Source of the DNA: an uncultured Spirochaetia bacterium
Lineage (GTDB): Bacteria; Spirochaetota; CALGPD01
Reading direction: 5' to 3'
Assembly (NCBI GenBank): GCA_937960625.1
Contig: CALGPD010000010.1
Location: forward strand, 1 to 27,373
Length of the DNA: 27,373 nucleotides
Shown piece after piece: positions 14,285 through 21,704 of the stretch. The notes beneath the pieces were generated by a model, which was not told the DNA's origin, did no database searches, and saw nothing but the letters and a program-made list of their open reading frames with translations. Every line of letters starts with the position of its first letter. The first letter of the stretch is position 1. The translations under genes were made by a program, and so were the position numbers.

Positions 14285-14938
14285 TTAAGGCAATCTCGTT
14301 TTTCTAAACGCCATACGTTTTACATAAGCCATAGGAAAGTATTTCCCCGGGCACGTTGTATGGCCTTTTTCATATCCTGTTGTACGTTTAAAAATGATTT
14401 TTCCGCCTTTGGTTATTAACCTGCCATGCGGAACGTCTTTATGCCCAACTACGTTTTTCTTTGGGATATTATACCTTTTCGCAAGTTTTCTGATAAGTTT
14501 TATTAACGCGGTTAATTGTTTCCACGTTGGCCTTGCATAATCGAAATTGCCAACAAGGCAGATTCCAATTCCGAATACGTTGTGATACCATGCATCAACA
14601 GTAACATGTGTACCGATTTTATTTTGTTTCCACCTGAATCCGTATTCTACTTGGCCGTTACCTGAACCGTGTCCGTTTCCTATTACAAAGTGATAAGCGA
14701 GGCCACCAAACCCTTTGTCAGTATGCCATTTGTGAAATAGTTTAGCGTTGCCGTAATTGCACGCGCTGTGATGAATGATTATATATTTCCATCCCTGTGC
14801 TGCTTTTACTTCTTTATTGTAGATTTCACTCCATTCAATATATTCTTGTTTTTGTTCTTTCACAGTTTGCTTTTTCGGTGTTTTATGACATGAAATAGCC
14901 GTGAAAATTATTAGGATAATTGGTAAGTATTTTTTCAT
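14285..14938 (-). CDS. N-acetylmuramoyl-L-alanine amidase lipoprotein, copy 4 (first in array)
   Basis: A 217-residue Amidase_2/PGRP-type lipoprotein (MKKYLPIILIIFTAISC, Cys17). The predicted zinc ligands are H56 (IIIHHS), H166 (GHKD) and C196 (TTCPG). The substrate-cleft motifs GGLAYHFVIGNG (about 78-89) and YHNVFGIGICLVGNF (about 118-132) are intact. The mature protein should sit on a membrane in the periplasm. No Shine-Dalgarno site is seen before the ATG. Compared with typical amidases of this family it is just the catalytic domain, with no separate wall-binding domain. It is the most upstream of the four tandem copies, with a terminator of the next gene behind it. Confidence 0.92.
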   Translation of the reverse strand: MKKYLPIILIIFTAISCHKTPKKQTVKEQKQEYIEWSEIYNKEVKAAQGWKYIIIHHSACNYGNAKLFHKWHTDKGFGGLAYHFVIGNGHGSGNGQVEYGFRWKQNKIGTHVTVDAWYHNVFGIGICLVGNFDYARPTWKQLTALIKLIRKLAKRYNIPKKNVVGHKDVPHGRLITKGGKIIFKRTTGYEKGHTTCPGKYFPMAYVKRMAFRKTRLP

Positions 14939-15000
14939 GGTTTAATTCGCTTAAATGAAAATCATTGTTTAAATAATATTCAATAAGGTTAAAAAAATAA

Positions 15001-15031
15001 AGCGCTTATACTTTTTGACGGTATAAGCGTT
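15001..15031 (-). terminator. Terminator of the discoidin-like lipoprotein gene
   Basis: AGCGCTTATAC (15001-15011) pairs with GTATAAGCGTT (15021-15031). On the minus strand it is followed by TTATTTTTTT. Its core AATAAAGCGCTTAT recurs in the terminator at 16193. Confidence 0.85.
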
Positions 15032-15045
15032 AAATTGATTGCGAA

Positions 15046-16095
15046 TTATTTTATATAATAATATCCAATTGCACTTCCTCTTAAATAAAGATCCGGTGCT
15101 CCTGGACCGTTATTAAACGGCGGAATTAAAATATTTCTCCGGTTTTTTAAAATAAAAAACCAAATTTCATTTGAATCTTTTTTATAATTTTTTAAGTATG
15201 GCATAGAAGATTCTATGATTTGCATAGGAGAAACTTTTAAAAATTTTTTGAATTTATCTGGATCATTGAATTTTAGTTTTAAGATAAATCCGGGTTCCGG
15301 TCTATCGTAAAATTGCTCTCCTTGATCCATGGTCGCTTTATATGTCATTTTCATTTGTCCGGGTTCTACAGTATATTCACCGTTAAGTAACAAGGATTTT
15401 GTCTGAGTTGTTGTTTCATAATAACCATATTTCCAGATAAACTTGCCATTGTTTAATAAAGTTATGTCATCTATATTAAAATTTGGACCACTGAATGGGA
15501 TATAAGTTTGTGTTTTATCATCATATTTTTTCGCGGTATACGTTCCGGTAATCCATACCGGTGGAGCTTTCTTGCGTTCTTTGTACCCTGTCTGCACATT
15601 TCTAGCAAAAGCAATTTCAGTTATACATGTGTCTTTCCACCGTGTGCCCGGATATATGTTTTTAATTTTCAATTTTAATACTGTTGTGTTTACCGGCTCT
15701 TTAAACTTAACCCAGCTGAAATTATCAACCCCGCTATCCTCAACAGATACAACGAGTTTACCGTTAACGAGAAACTCTTTAACCCTGCCGTTGCTTTTAT
15801 AATGTATTTTATGATTAAGCCCGTTTTGAATATAGAAACCCGTTAGCTTTACTAGTTTATCAAAGGTAATGGTAATGGTTTCGCCTTTGCCGTAAGAAGA
15901 CGCGCCTTCGGCCCAGATTGTATTTAAATCTTTATCAATTAAGTTTTGCACTTTGTACTTATTGTTTTTGTCTTTTAGCGTACTCGATGCTTTGATTGAA
16001 ATTATTTTTGCTTTGTCCGGGCTGACCCCGTCTTTTTTACATGAAACAGTGAAAAGAATAGAAATAAATAATATTGCATAAATTAATTTTTTCAT
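15046..16095 (-). CDS. Lipoprotein with NADase-type glycan-binding / discoidin-like domain
   Basis: The 349-residue protein has a lipoprotein signal (MKKLIYAILFISILFTVSC, Cys19). Residues about 28-170 form a F5/8-type (discoidin) fold of the kind annotated as NADase-type glycan-binding domain. Its marks are the opening VQNLIDKDLNTIWAEGASSYGKGE, the central GFYIQNGLNHKIHYKSNGRVKEF, and the closing NIYPGTRWKDTCITEIAF. The remaining ~170 residues are a separate beta-rich region (ITGTYTAKKYDDKTQTYIPFSG onward) that I do not recognise. Many spirochaete lipoproteins combine this domain with unknown C-terminal parts. A promoter and a GGGGT site precede the ATG, and a terminator follows. Carbohydrate binding is inferred from the family only. 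Confidence 0.85.
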   Translation of the reverse strand: MKKLIYAILFISILFTVSCKKDGVSPDKAKIISIKASSTLKDKNNKYKVQNLIDKDLNTIWAEGASSYGKGETITITFDKLVKLTGFYIQNGLNHKIHYKSNGRVKEFLVNGKLVVSVEDSGVDNFSWVKFKEPVNTTVLKLKIKNIYPGTRWKDTCITEIAFARNVQTGYKERKKAPPVWITGTYTAKKYDDKTQTYIPFSGPNFNIDDITLLNNGKFIWKYGYYETTTQTKSLLLNGEYTVEPGQMKMTYKATMDQGEQFYDRPEPGFILKLKFNDPDKFKKFLKVSPMQIIESSMPYLKNYKKDSNEIWFFILKNRRNILIPPFNNGPGAPDLYLRGSAIGYYYIK

Positions 16096-16124
16096 TACAA
16101 ATACCCCATGATTTAATTAATTAC

Positions 16125-16153
16125 AGTATATAAAATTAAATTTAAAAGCGCAA
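16125..16153 (-). promoter_or_regulatory. Promoter of the discoidin-like lipoprotein gene
   Basis: On the minus strand TTGCGC (16148-16153), 17 bases, TATACT (16125-16130), about 30 bases before the ATG at 16095. Confidence 0.6.
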
Positions 16154-16192
16154 ATATTTTTTATTAATATGAATTTGTGAGGGGGATAAATA

Positions 16193-16224
16193 AAGCGCTT
16201 ATGCTTGTTACCACATAAGCGCTT
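16193..16224 (-). terminator. Terminator of the sigma factor gene
   Basis: A perfect 11-bp stem, AAGCGCTTATG (16193-16203) with CATAAGCGCTT (16214-16224), ten-base loop, then TTATTTATC on the minus strand. Confidence 0.75.
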
Positions 16225-16251
16225 GTATATTAAATTATAGTTATAGGCTGT

Positions 16252-17157
16252 TTAGCTTGCAAGAAACGCTTTTAATGATTCGCTTCTTGAAGGATGACTT
16301 AATCTTCTCAACGCCTTTTTCTCGATTTGTCTAATTCTCTCTTTTGTAAGATTGAATTTTTTACCGATTTCTTTTAAAGACATTGGTTCGTTGCCATCAA
16401 GTCCGTATCTGTATTTAATGACCATTTGCTCTTTTTCAGTTAAAGTTTCAAGAGCTTTGTGTATAGCTTCTCTTAAGGAATTATCAATCTGAACTTCTTC
16501 AGGTTGTCTGAAGCTTGTATCTTTGATCATTTCGCTTAGATAACGCTCTTTTTTATCAAACTTAATAGGAGCGTCAAAAGAAACGTATTCTCTTGAAGCA
16601 TTAATAATGTTTTTAACGCTTGCCTGGTCAATATCTAATGCGTCAGCGATTTGCTCGTTGGAAACTTCACCGCTTTGAAGCATATCTTTTTCTTTTTTAT
16701 ACCTTTCAATTTGCATAAGCTGATTAGCTCTGTTTAAAGGTAAACGAATTAAACGTGTTTTTTCAGACAACGCTTTAAGTATAGATTGTTTAATCCACCA
16801 TACAGCATAAGAAATAAAGTGATATCCGCGTTTATAATCGAATTTATCCGCTGCTGTGATTAATCCCATGTTTCCTTCATTAATAAGGTCAATCAAAGGT
16901 AATCCGCGTTTTTGATATTTTTTAGCTATATTAACAACGAATCTTAAGTTCGCTTTAATTAATTTTTCTCTTGATTCTCTGTCGCCTTCAAAAGCTTTTT
17001 TAGCTAAATACTCTTCTTCTTCTCTTGTCAATAAATTAATTTTATCGATTTCCATTAAGTATTGTGCTAATGGGCCTTCATATACGATGTCTTTAATTCT
17101 GTTTTTAACTTTAATTTTTTCAGGCTGTTGTTTATTAATTTTAGTTTTATTAAGCAT
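16252..17157 (-). CDS. Sigma-70 family RNA polymerase sigma factor (RpoD/RpoS-like, short)
   Basis: Directs RNA polymerase to promoters. The 301-residue protein contains region 1.2 (YLMEIDKINLLTREEEEYLAKKA, about 33-55) and region 2 (ANLRFVVNIAKKYQKRGLPLIDLINEGNMGL, FDYKRGYHFISYAVWWIKQSI). Region 3 follows (RLIRLPLNRANQ ... VSFDAP), then region 4 with the -35-reading helix-turn-helix (MSLKEIGKKFNLTKERIRQIEKKALRRL). It lacks region 1.1 and the long non-conserved insert of a typical primary sigma, so it is probably an alternative group-2 factor; a minimal primary factor is the other option. AGGAGGAG precedes the ATG. The 340-base upstream region is full of dyads, which suggests tight control. 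Confidence 0.93.
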   Translation of the reverse strand: MLNKTKINKQQPEKIKVKNRIKDIVYEGPLAQYLMEIDKINLLTREEEEYLAKKAFEGDRESREKLIKANLRFVVNIAKKYQKRGLPLIDLINEGNMGLITAADKFDYKRGYHFISYAVWWIKQSILKALSEKTRLIRLPLNRANQLMQIERYKKEKDMLQSGEVSNEQIADALDIDQASVKNIINASREYVSFDAPIKFDKKERYLSEMIKDTSFRQPEEVQIDNSLREAIHKALETLTEKEQMVIKYRYGLDGNEPMSLKEIGKKFNLTKERIRQIEKKALRRLSHPSRSESLKAFLAS

Positions 17158-17497
17158 AATTGCTCCTCCTGAGACTTAACTTTTCATTTTTTTATATCCG
17201 TTTGTTAGCACTATATAAGCAAGATATGTACCAACTTAGTAAACCGAGCAAACAAAGTTTGCGGATTGTAACTCTTTCTATACAAATAAGTTACAGTTTT
17301 GAAACATCTTTGTCATATAATGATGTTTTATTAGTTTATTTTATCTGACATTTTGTCATGTCGCTTTCCAATAATGTCAGATTATTTTACATTTTTGTCA
17401 TATTTTTCTAACGTCAATTTAACTTAATAATAGTATTTTACCCTGATTATTCTTCATAAATAAAAAAATAGTTAACAGTTAAAAAGGTTCGCACTGT
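17158..17497 (-). promoter_or_regulatory. Long dyad-rich regulatory region upstream of the sigma factor gene
   Basis: This gene-free stretch holds several symmetric elements. There are three copies of a TGACA-type site (17304-17316, 17348-17359 and 17389-17401). A 10-bp inverted repeat pairs ATCTGACATT (17343-17352) with AATGTCAGAT (17373-17382). TGTAACT (17267-17273) pairs with AGTTACA (17289-17295). A small hairpin GCAAAC-AAA-GTTTGC lies at 17248-17262. A weak promoter (TTAGAA-N16-TAAAAT, 17384-17411) overlaps the distal TGACA site. The left end has the AGGAGGAG site of the sigma gene; the right end holds the terminator of the hydrolase gene. Confidence 0.55.
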
Positions 17498-17498
17498 T
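17463..17498 (-). terminator. Terminator of the alpha/beta hydrolase gene
   Basis: AACAGT (17493-17498 read on the minus strand) pairs with ACTGTT (17474-17479), followed by a run of seven T on the minus strand (17463-17469). The stem touches the stop codon. Confidence 0.5.
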
Positions 17499-18277
17499 TA
17501 AACGTTGTTTTTATTTTCCTTTATCCATTCAAGGAGTTTATAAACTTGTTTAATGTCTATCCAATGCTCAACTCCGGGAAAACCGGCTATTGTTACATTA
17601 GAAAACTTTTTTAACTTTAAGTGCCTGTATGACGCAAGAGTTGAACCAATCCAGTTCCCGTCTTTATATCCAGCGCTTAAGAAAATTGGCAAATTTCTAT
17701 TAACGCTTTTATTTATTTTGTTCCAAACTAGACGGCAGCCGCCTGCAAATGCAAAAACACCGTTCGCTTTTACTTCTTTAGTTAAAACGAGTTTTAAAGC
17801 ATATTCCGCTCCGTTAGAAAACCCTCCGAAAAAAACAGGGCTTTCGGGATTTAAGCGGTATTCTTTTTTTACGTTTTCTATAACGCTTTTAATCAACTTT
17901 TTATCTTTTTGTCTCCATACCGGATATGAATTGACCGGCATTTTAGGAGAAGCAACTACAATATTGTAATCTTTATAAACACTTCTGAATATTCTCGTGA
18001 AAATATATCCATGGTCAGCACCGTTAAAAACTCCGCCGTGTAATAAAATCACAATCGGAGTTATTTTATTACTTGAAATTTTTTCCGGTAAACTAACCCA
18101 ATAATTTCCATACTCAGTACTTTTTTGAAAAAATCTATCATCAAGTTCTTTAACGATTTCTTCATTTTTAATGCGGGAATTCTTATAAATTTGTCCGCTT
18201 ACTACGTTGTTTAGAATGAAAAATAAAGATAAAGAAAACAGTATAGAGAAAAATATTAAATACTTTTTTAATTTCAT
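17498..18277 (-). CDS. Exported alpha/beta hydrolase (esterase-like)
   Basis: A 259-residue protein with an N-terminal hydrophobic signal or anchor (about residues 5-27), so it acts outside the cytoplasm. The alpha/beta-hydrolase core is complete: HGG oxyanion motif at 80-82 (VILLHGG), nucleophile elbow GFSNG with S154, acid D206 (SAGYKDGNW) and H238 (GVEHW). The order and spacing recall dienelactone hydrolase, PHB-depolymerase or phospholipase/carboxylesterase-like enzymes, but the substrate cannot be told from the sequence. AAGG lies 12 bases before the ATG. Upstream are a canonical sigma-54 promoter and a TTGACA promoter, with a paired dyad further upstream, so expression is probably activator-dependent. 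Confidence 0.85.
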   Translation of the reverse strand: MKLKKYLIFFSILFSLSLFFILNNVVSGQIYKNSRIKNEEIVKELDDRFFQKSTEYGNYWVSLPEKISSNKITPIVILLHGGVFNGADHGYIFTRIFRSVYKDYNIVVASPKMPVNSYPVWRQKDKKLIKSVIENVKKEYRLNPESPVFFGGFSNGAEYALKLVLTKEVKANGVFAFAGGCRLVWNKINKSVNRNLPIFLSAGYKDGNWIGSTLASYRHLKLKKFSNVTIAGFPGVEHWIDIKQVYKLLEWIKENKNNV

Positions 18278-18313
18278 TTTTTAATAACCTTAATAAAAAT
18301 TTGTTTTATTTTT

Positions 18314-18332
18314 ATCGTAAATAGTGTCAAAT
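18314..18332 (-). promoter_or_regulatory. Possible sigma-70 promoter of the hydrolase gene
   Basis: On the minus strand TTGACA is followed, after 16 bases, by TAAAAC, just downstream of the sigma-54 element. The coordinates given are approximate for the -35 part. The -10 is imperfect, and transcription would start close to the ATG. Confidence 0.35.
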
Positions 18333-18336
18333 AATT

Positions 18337-18354
18337 AAGCAATTTTTGTGCCAA
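18337..18354 (-). promoter_or_regulatory. Sigma-54 promoter (-24/-12) of the hydrolase gene
   Basis: On the minus strand TTGGCAC, five A, TTGCTT: a match to the RpoN consensus TGGCAC-N5-TTGCW with GG and GC correctly spaced. The expected start is near 18327, about 50 bases before the ATG at 18277. Confidence 0.75.
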
Positions 18355-18449
18355 AGAAATGGGTCGTTTAATTTAGTTTTCTAATTAGCTTAATAGAAAG
18401 AGGTTAGGGAGCTTTAAAGTCTGTTTTTATGTTTCTTTTATGTTAAATA

Positions 18450-18499
18450 ATTGAGTCATAATTACTCTATATAACCTGAATGTGTAAAAATGACTCAAT
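18450..18499. promoter_or_regulatory. Paired dyad, candidate enhancer site for a sigma-54 activator
   Basis: ATTGAGTCAT (18450-18459) and ATGACTCAAT (18490-18499) are perfect inverted copies, centres 40 bases apart. They lie roughly 120-170 bases upstream of the predicted sigma-54 start, the usual position for an enhancer-binding protein. Each half contains the near-palindrome TGAGTCA. The rest of this 295-base intergenic region shows nothing else clear. Confidence 0.55.
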
Positions 18500-18572
18500 C
18501 AATTCCAAAAATATAAGAATAAGTTGAATGTTAATTTAAGCAGTTATTTTGATTACTGTTAATCTAACGATT

Positions 18573-19610
18573 CTATAAACCTTTGAAAATTTCCATTTCT
18601 TTTATCCTGCTTTCAGGAACTATTTTAAGAGTTCCAAGCGCGTCTTCTAAAGGAACAGGGACAATTTCCGCGCCGCGTAAAGCAGTTAAATAACCGAATT
18701 GTTTATTCTCGATTAATTCAATTGCTTTTACTCCCATTCTAAGAGTAATAACACGGTCGAATGCGCATGGCCGTCCCCCGCGTTGCAAATGGCCTAATAC
18801 AACGTGTCTAGCTTCAACGCCGGTTTTTTCACCTAAGATTTTAGCCAACTGTTTACCGATACCGCCTAATCTTACATGTCCGAAATCATCTGTCTCAACA
18901 TCCTGTAAAACAAGGCCTTCTTCTTCTGCATTCTCAAGCATTGCGCCTTCTGATACTGCGATCATATGATATTTTTTTCCTTTCTTTTTGCGCTCTTCAA
19001 TAACACTCACAACGTCACTAATTCTAAACGTTTTTTCGGGAAGAAGAATTACATTTGCTCCGCCTGCCATTCCGCCTTCAAGCGTCATCCATCCTGCATG
19101 TCTTCCCATTACTTCTACGACCATGATTCTATGATGGCTTTTTGCCGTTGTATGCAGGGTATCAAAATATTCCATCACTAGCTGAATTGCGGAGTTATAT
19201 CCGAAAGTAAAATCCGTTGCGTTTACATCGTTGTCTATTGTTTTAGGGCAGCCAACCATAGGAAAACCTTCATCAGTAAACTTTTTACATACACCGAGTG
19301 TGTCTTCTCCGCCCGTTGCGATTAAAGCGTCAAGTCCCATTTCTTTAAAACTTTTTTTAGCAGTTTCAGCAAGCTCAGGATTTTTAAACAGATTGGTTCT
19401 CGATGTGCCTAAAATAGTTCCGCCTATCCTATGTATATCTTCAACATCATCTAATGTAAGTTCTACTTCGAGTTTTTCCAGAAGGCCTTTCCAACCATCC
19501 TGTAATCCAACCATTTTCCATCCGCGCTGTATCCCTGCAGTTACAGCACCGCGTATAATTCCGTTCAATCCGGGACAGTCACCGCCTCCGGTTAATATTC
19601 CTACTTTCAC
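18573..19610 (-). CDS. pfp: 6-phosphofructokinase, PPi-dependent type by key residues
   Basis: Phosphorylates fructose 6-phosphate to fructose 1,6-bisphosphate in glycolysis. The 345-residue sequence has the PFK fold markers: LTGGGDCPGLNGIIRG at the N-terminus, TIDND, MGRHAGWM, LGHLQRGGRP and DRVITLRMG. The donor-site residues are Asp103 in GGEDTLG and Lys123 in CPKTIDND, equivalent to E. coli 104 and 124. Known ATP enzymes have Gly at both; Asp plus Lys is the signature of pyrophosphate-dependent enzymes, which work reversibly. The GGEDTLG form matches the Amycolatopsis-type PPi-PFK group. The start is GTG with GGAGG six bases upstream. It is flanked by long intergenic regions, so it is probably monocistronic. 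Confidence 0.94.
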   Translation of the reverse strand: MKVGILTGGGDCPGLNGIIRGAVTAGIQRGWKMVGLQDGWKGLLEKLEVELTLDDVEDIHRIGGTILGTSRTNLFKNPELAETAKKSFKEMGLDALIATGGEDTLGVCKKFTDEGFPMVGCPKTIDNDVNATDFTFGYNSAIQLVMEYFDTLHTTAKSHHRIMVVEVMGRHAGWMTLEGGMAGGANVILLPEKTFRISDVVSVIEERKKKGKKYHMIAVSEGAMLENAEEEGLVLQDVETDDFGHVRLGGIGKQLAKILGEKTGVEARHVVLGHLQRGGRPCAFDRVITLRMGVKAIELIENKQFGYLTALRGAEIVPVPLEDALGTLKIVPESRIKEMEIFKGL

Positions 19611-19829
19611 TTAAAACCTCCGTTTATATAAATGTACGTTTTTTCATATGAATAAAAATACAATGTTATATTAAATATTGCAAAAATAAAAATAATCAAA
19701 ACTGTGTTATGGATAAAATAATGAGGTTTAGAAAATAAACCGGCATTTAATTAGATTATTGATAAAAATATTATTCAAATGTATTTTGTTTGACACTTCC
19801 AAAAGTTTAAAAACAAATATAAATTTAAG

Positions 19830-19857
19830 TTTACTTTCTAAATATTCCTGATATAAT
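19830..19857 (+). promoter_or_regulatory. Promoter of the LptF/LptG-like gene (leaderless)
   Basis: TTTACT (19830-19835), 16 bases, TATAAT (19852-19857). The start would be near 19864, leaving only three or four bases before the ATG at 19868, and no ribosome binding site is present. Confidence 0.55.
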
Positions 19858-19867
19858 TTACTTATCT

Positions 19868-21679
19868 ATGAAGATTTTAACCAAATATACATTTAAAGAG
19901 ATTGTGCCTAATTATTTTTTAGGGCTGTCATTTTTCACGTTGATTTTATTAATTAATGAAATCTTCCGTCTCGTTGCAATGGTTGTTGAAAAAAATATAC
20001 CTATTGTGCGTGTACTTAGTTTATTTATATATACTTTACCGTATATCCTCGCTGTAACCATCCCAATAGGGGTTTTAGTTGGAACAATTTTTGCGATTGG
20101 CAGGTTATCTTCTGATAGTGAAATTGTTGCAATGCGGGCATCTGGCGTGAGTTTGTTAAAAGTATTTTTACCCAGTTATTTATTCGGTTTTATAATAACA
20201 ATAAGCGCTGTTTTATTTTTTCAGTTTGTTCTTCCCTGGGGCAACCAAAATTATATGAAAATGTATTTTAAAATAATCAGAGGTAATCCTGCTATAAATT
20301 TAATGCAAAACCAAAACATAAATATACAGGGATTAAGAATAATGGTTGACTCTGTAGATGTAAAGAATCAAGAATTGTATAAAGTACGAATAATTGACCG
20401 TAGAAATAAAAAAATTATTTTTGCAGAGTGGGGCAGGTTTTTACCAAGAGATAATGAAAATAACCTTTTTCCTTTACAATTATTTTTTACAACAACCCAG
20501 CCTTATATTTATCTTCCTAATAAAATCCGGAAAGAGAAGCATCAAAAGATGGGTAAAGGGCAATTGCAAAAACGTATTACCTATATTGCAAAAAGGCTAA
20601 ATAGAATCGATGAAGCTTTAAAGAAATTTAGGGAGATACTAAGGCAAAGAGCGTTGACCGATAATGAAAAAAAAGCTAGAAAAGCACTTGTATCCCAGAA
20701 AAGAATATTTTTAAGGGAAAGACAAAATCTTACACAGTCTTCATCGGGAAAAGGAAGCAGAAAAAAGAAAAGTAAAGGTGATGAGTTTGAAGAACGCTGG
20801 GATGAAATGAGTTTGATTTATATAAAAGATAATACACCTATTAATCCTCAATTTTCAGGCCCCCAGATGGCAAGTATAACCGATTTATTGGATAATATGG
20901 AAAGAACGCGTTTAATGTTAAAAGTTTTACAAGTAAGATTGGTAAATAATTTAGTTAGAATTAACCGGAAATATCTAACCCTTTCTGCACAAATAAAAAC
21001 GAGTAAAAAGCCAAAAGAATTGCGTGCAAAACTAGATAAACTTAGAAAACAAATGAAAAAGATTAAGAAACGTATTAATTATTATTATAGCGGAGCAACC
21101 TTAGATAGGCAGATTGTTTTTCAATTTCACAATAAATTATCAATTCCTTTTGCTTGTTTCTTTTTCGCTGTTCTTGCTGCCCCTCTTGGTGTCTTTTCAA
21201 AGAGGAGCGGAAAGGGAATAGGAATAGGAATAGCAATTCTCGTTTTAATGGGCTACCGTATATTAATGGTTGTCGGAAAAATAGGTTATACTAAAAATTT
21301 AATGCCTCCGGCTCTTGCGGCATGGTTTCCTAACATATTGATGATATTAGCTGCCGTCTTTTTCACATATATGCGTATAAAGAGTAAAATTATTCAAATT
21401 AATCTTGATTGGCTCTTTGCCAGAATGGAAAGAATAAAGAAACACTGGGAGAAAAAAGATTACTCTTTCATGCAGGGGGTTTTTTACGCAGTAATTTTTC
21501 CAATTAAAGCGCCGTATATTTACGGTATCAAGTTTTACAAATGGATTAAACTTCAAAGAAATATTTCTTTTATTGGTTTTTTTAAACGCGCCTATTCTGA
21601 AAATGTTAATAAAGATGAAATCTTTGGAGACATTGAATATGAAACTGTCACTCAAAGCTATCCGGGTAAAGGGATTTAA
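19868..21679 (+). CDS. LptF/LptG-family permease with enlarged periplasmic and C-terminal parts
   Basis: LptF/LptG (YjgP/YjgQ) proteins form the inner-membrane core of the LPS transporter with LptB. The N-terminal half shows the family pattern: TYTFKEI-type start (KYTFKEIVPNYFLG), helices to about residue 125, and the coupling region GRLSSDSEIVAMRASGVSL. The last transmembrane group is FACFFFAVLAAPLGVFSKRSGKGIGIG through FFTYMRI (about 435-510). At 603 residues it is well beyond the usual 350-430. About 180 residues between are Lys/Arg-rich and helical (about 220-400), set in the periplasmic beta-jellyroll region, and about 95 residues extend past the last helix. The gene is predicted to be leaderless. 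Only one member of the usual LptF/G pair is here. Confidence 0.85.
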   Translation: MKILTKYTFKEIVPNYFLGLSFFTLILLINEIFRLVAMVVEKNIPIVRVLSLFIYTLPYILAVTIPIGVLVGTIFAIGRLSSDSEIVAMRASGVSLLKVFLPSYLFGFIITISAVLFFQFVLPWGNQNYMKMYFKIIRGNPAINLMQNQNINIQGLRIMVDSVDVKNQELYKVRIIDRRNKKIIFAEWGRFLPRDNENNLFPLQLFFTTTQPYIYLPNKIRKEKHQKMGKGQLQKRITYIAKRLNRIDEALKKFREILRQRALTDNEKKARKALVSQKRIFLRERQNLTQSSSGKGSRKKKSKGDEFEERWDEMSLIYIKDNTPINPQFSGPQMASITDLLDNMERTRLMLKVLQVRLVNNLVRINRKYLTLSAQIKTSKKPKELRAKLDKLRKQMKKIKKRINYYYSGATLDRQIVFQFHNKLSIPFACFFFAVLAAPLGVFSKRSGKGIGIGIAILVLMGYRILMVVGKIGYTKNLMPPALAAWFPNILMILAAVFFTYMRIKSKIIQINLDWLFARMERIKKHWEKKDYSFMQGVFYAVIFPIKAPYIYGIKFYKWIKLQRNISFIGFFKRAYSENVNKDEIFGDIEYETVTQSYPGKGI

Positions 21680-21704
21680 GTCTTTAGGATAATTTTTTTT
21701 AAAT

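Noticed and set aside
17158..17497. A small gene or ncRNA in the region upstream of the sigma factor
   Set aside because: The one 62-residue frame is low in coding character and there is no promoter-terminator pair framing an RNA; dyads explain the region better.
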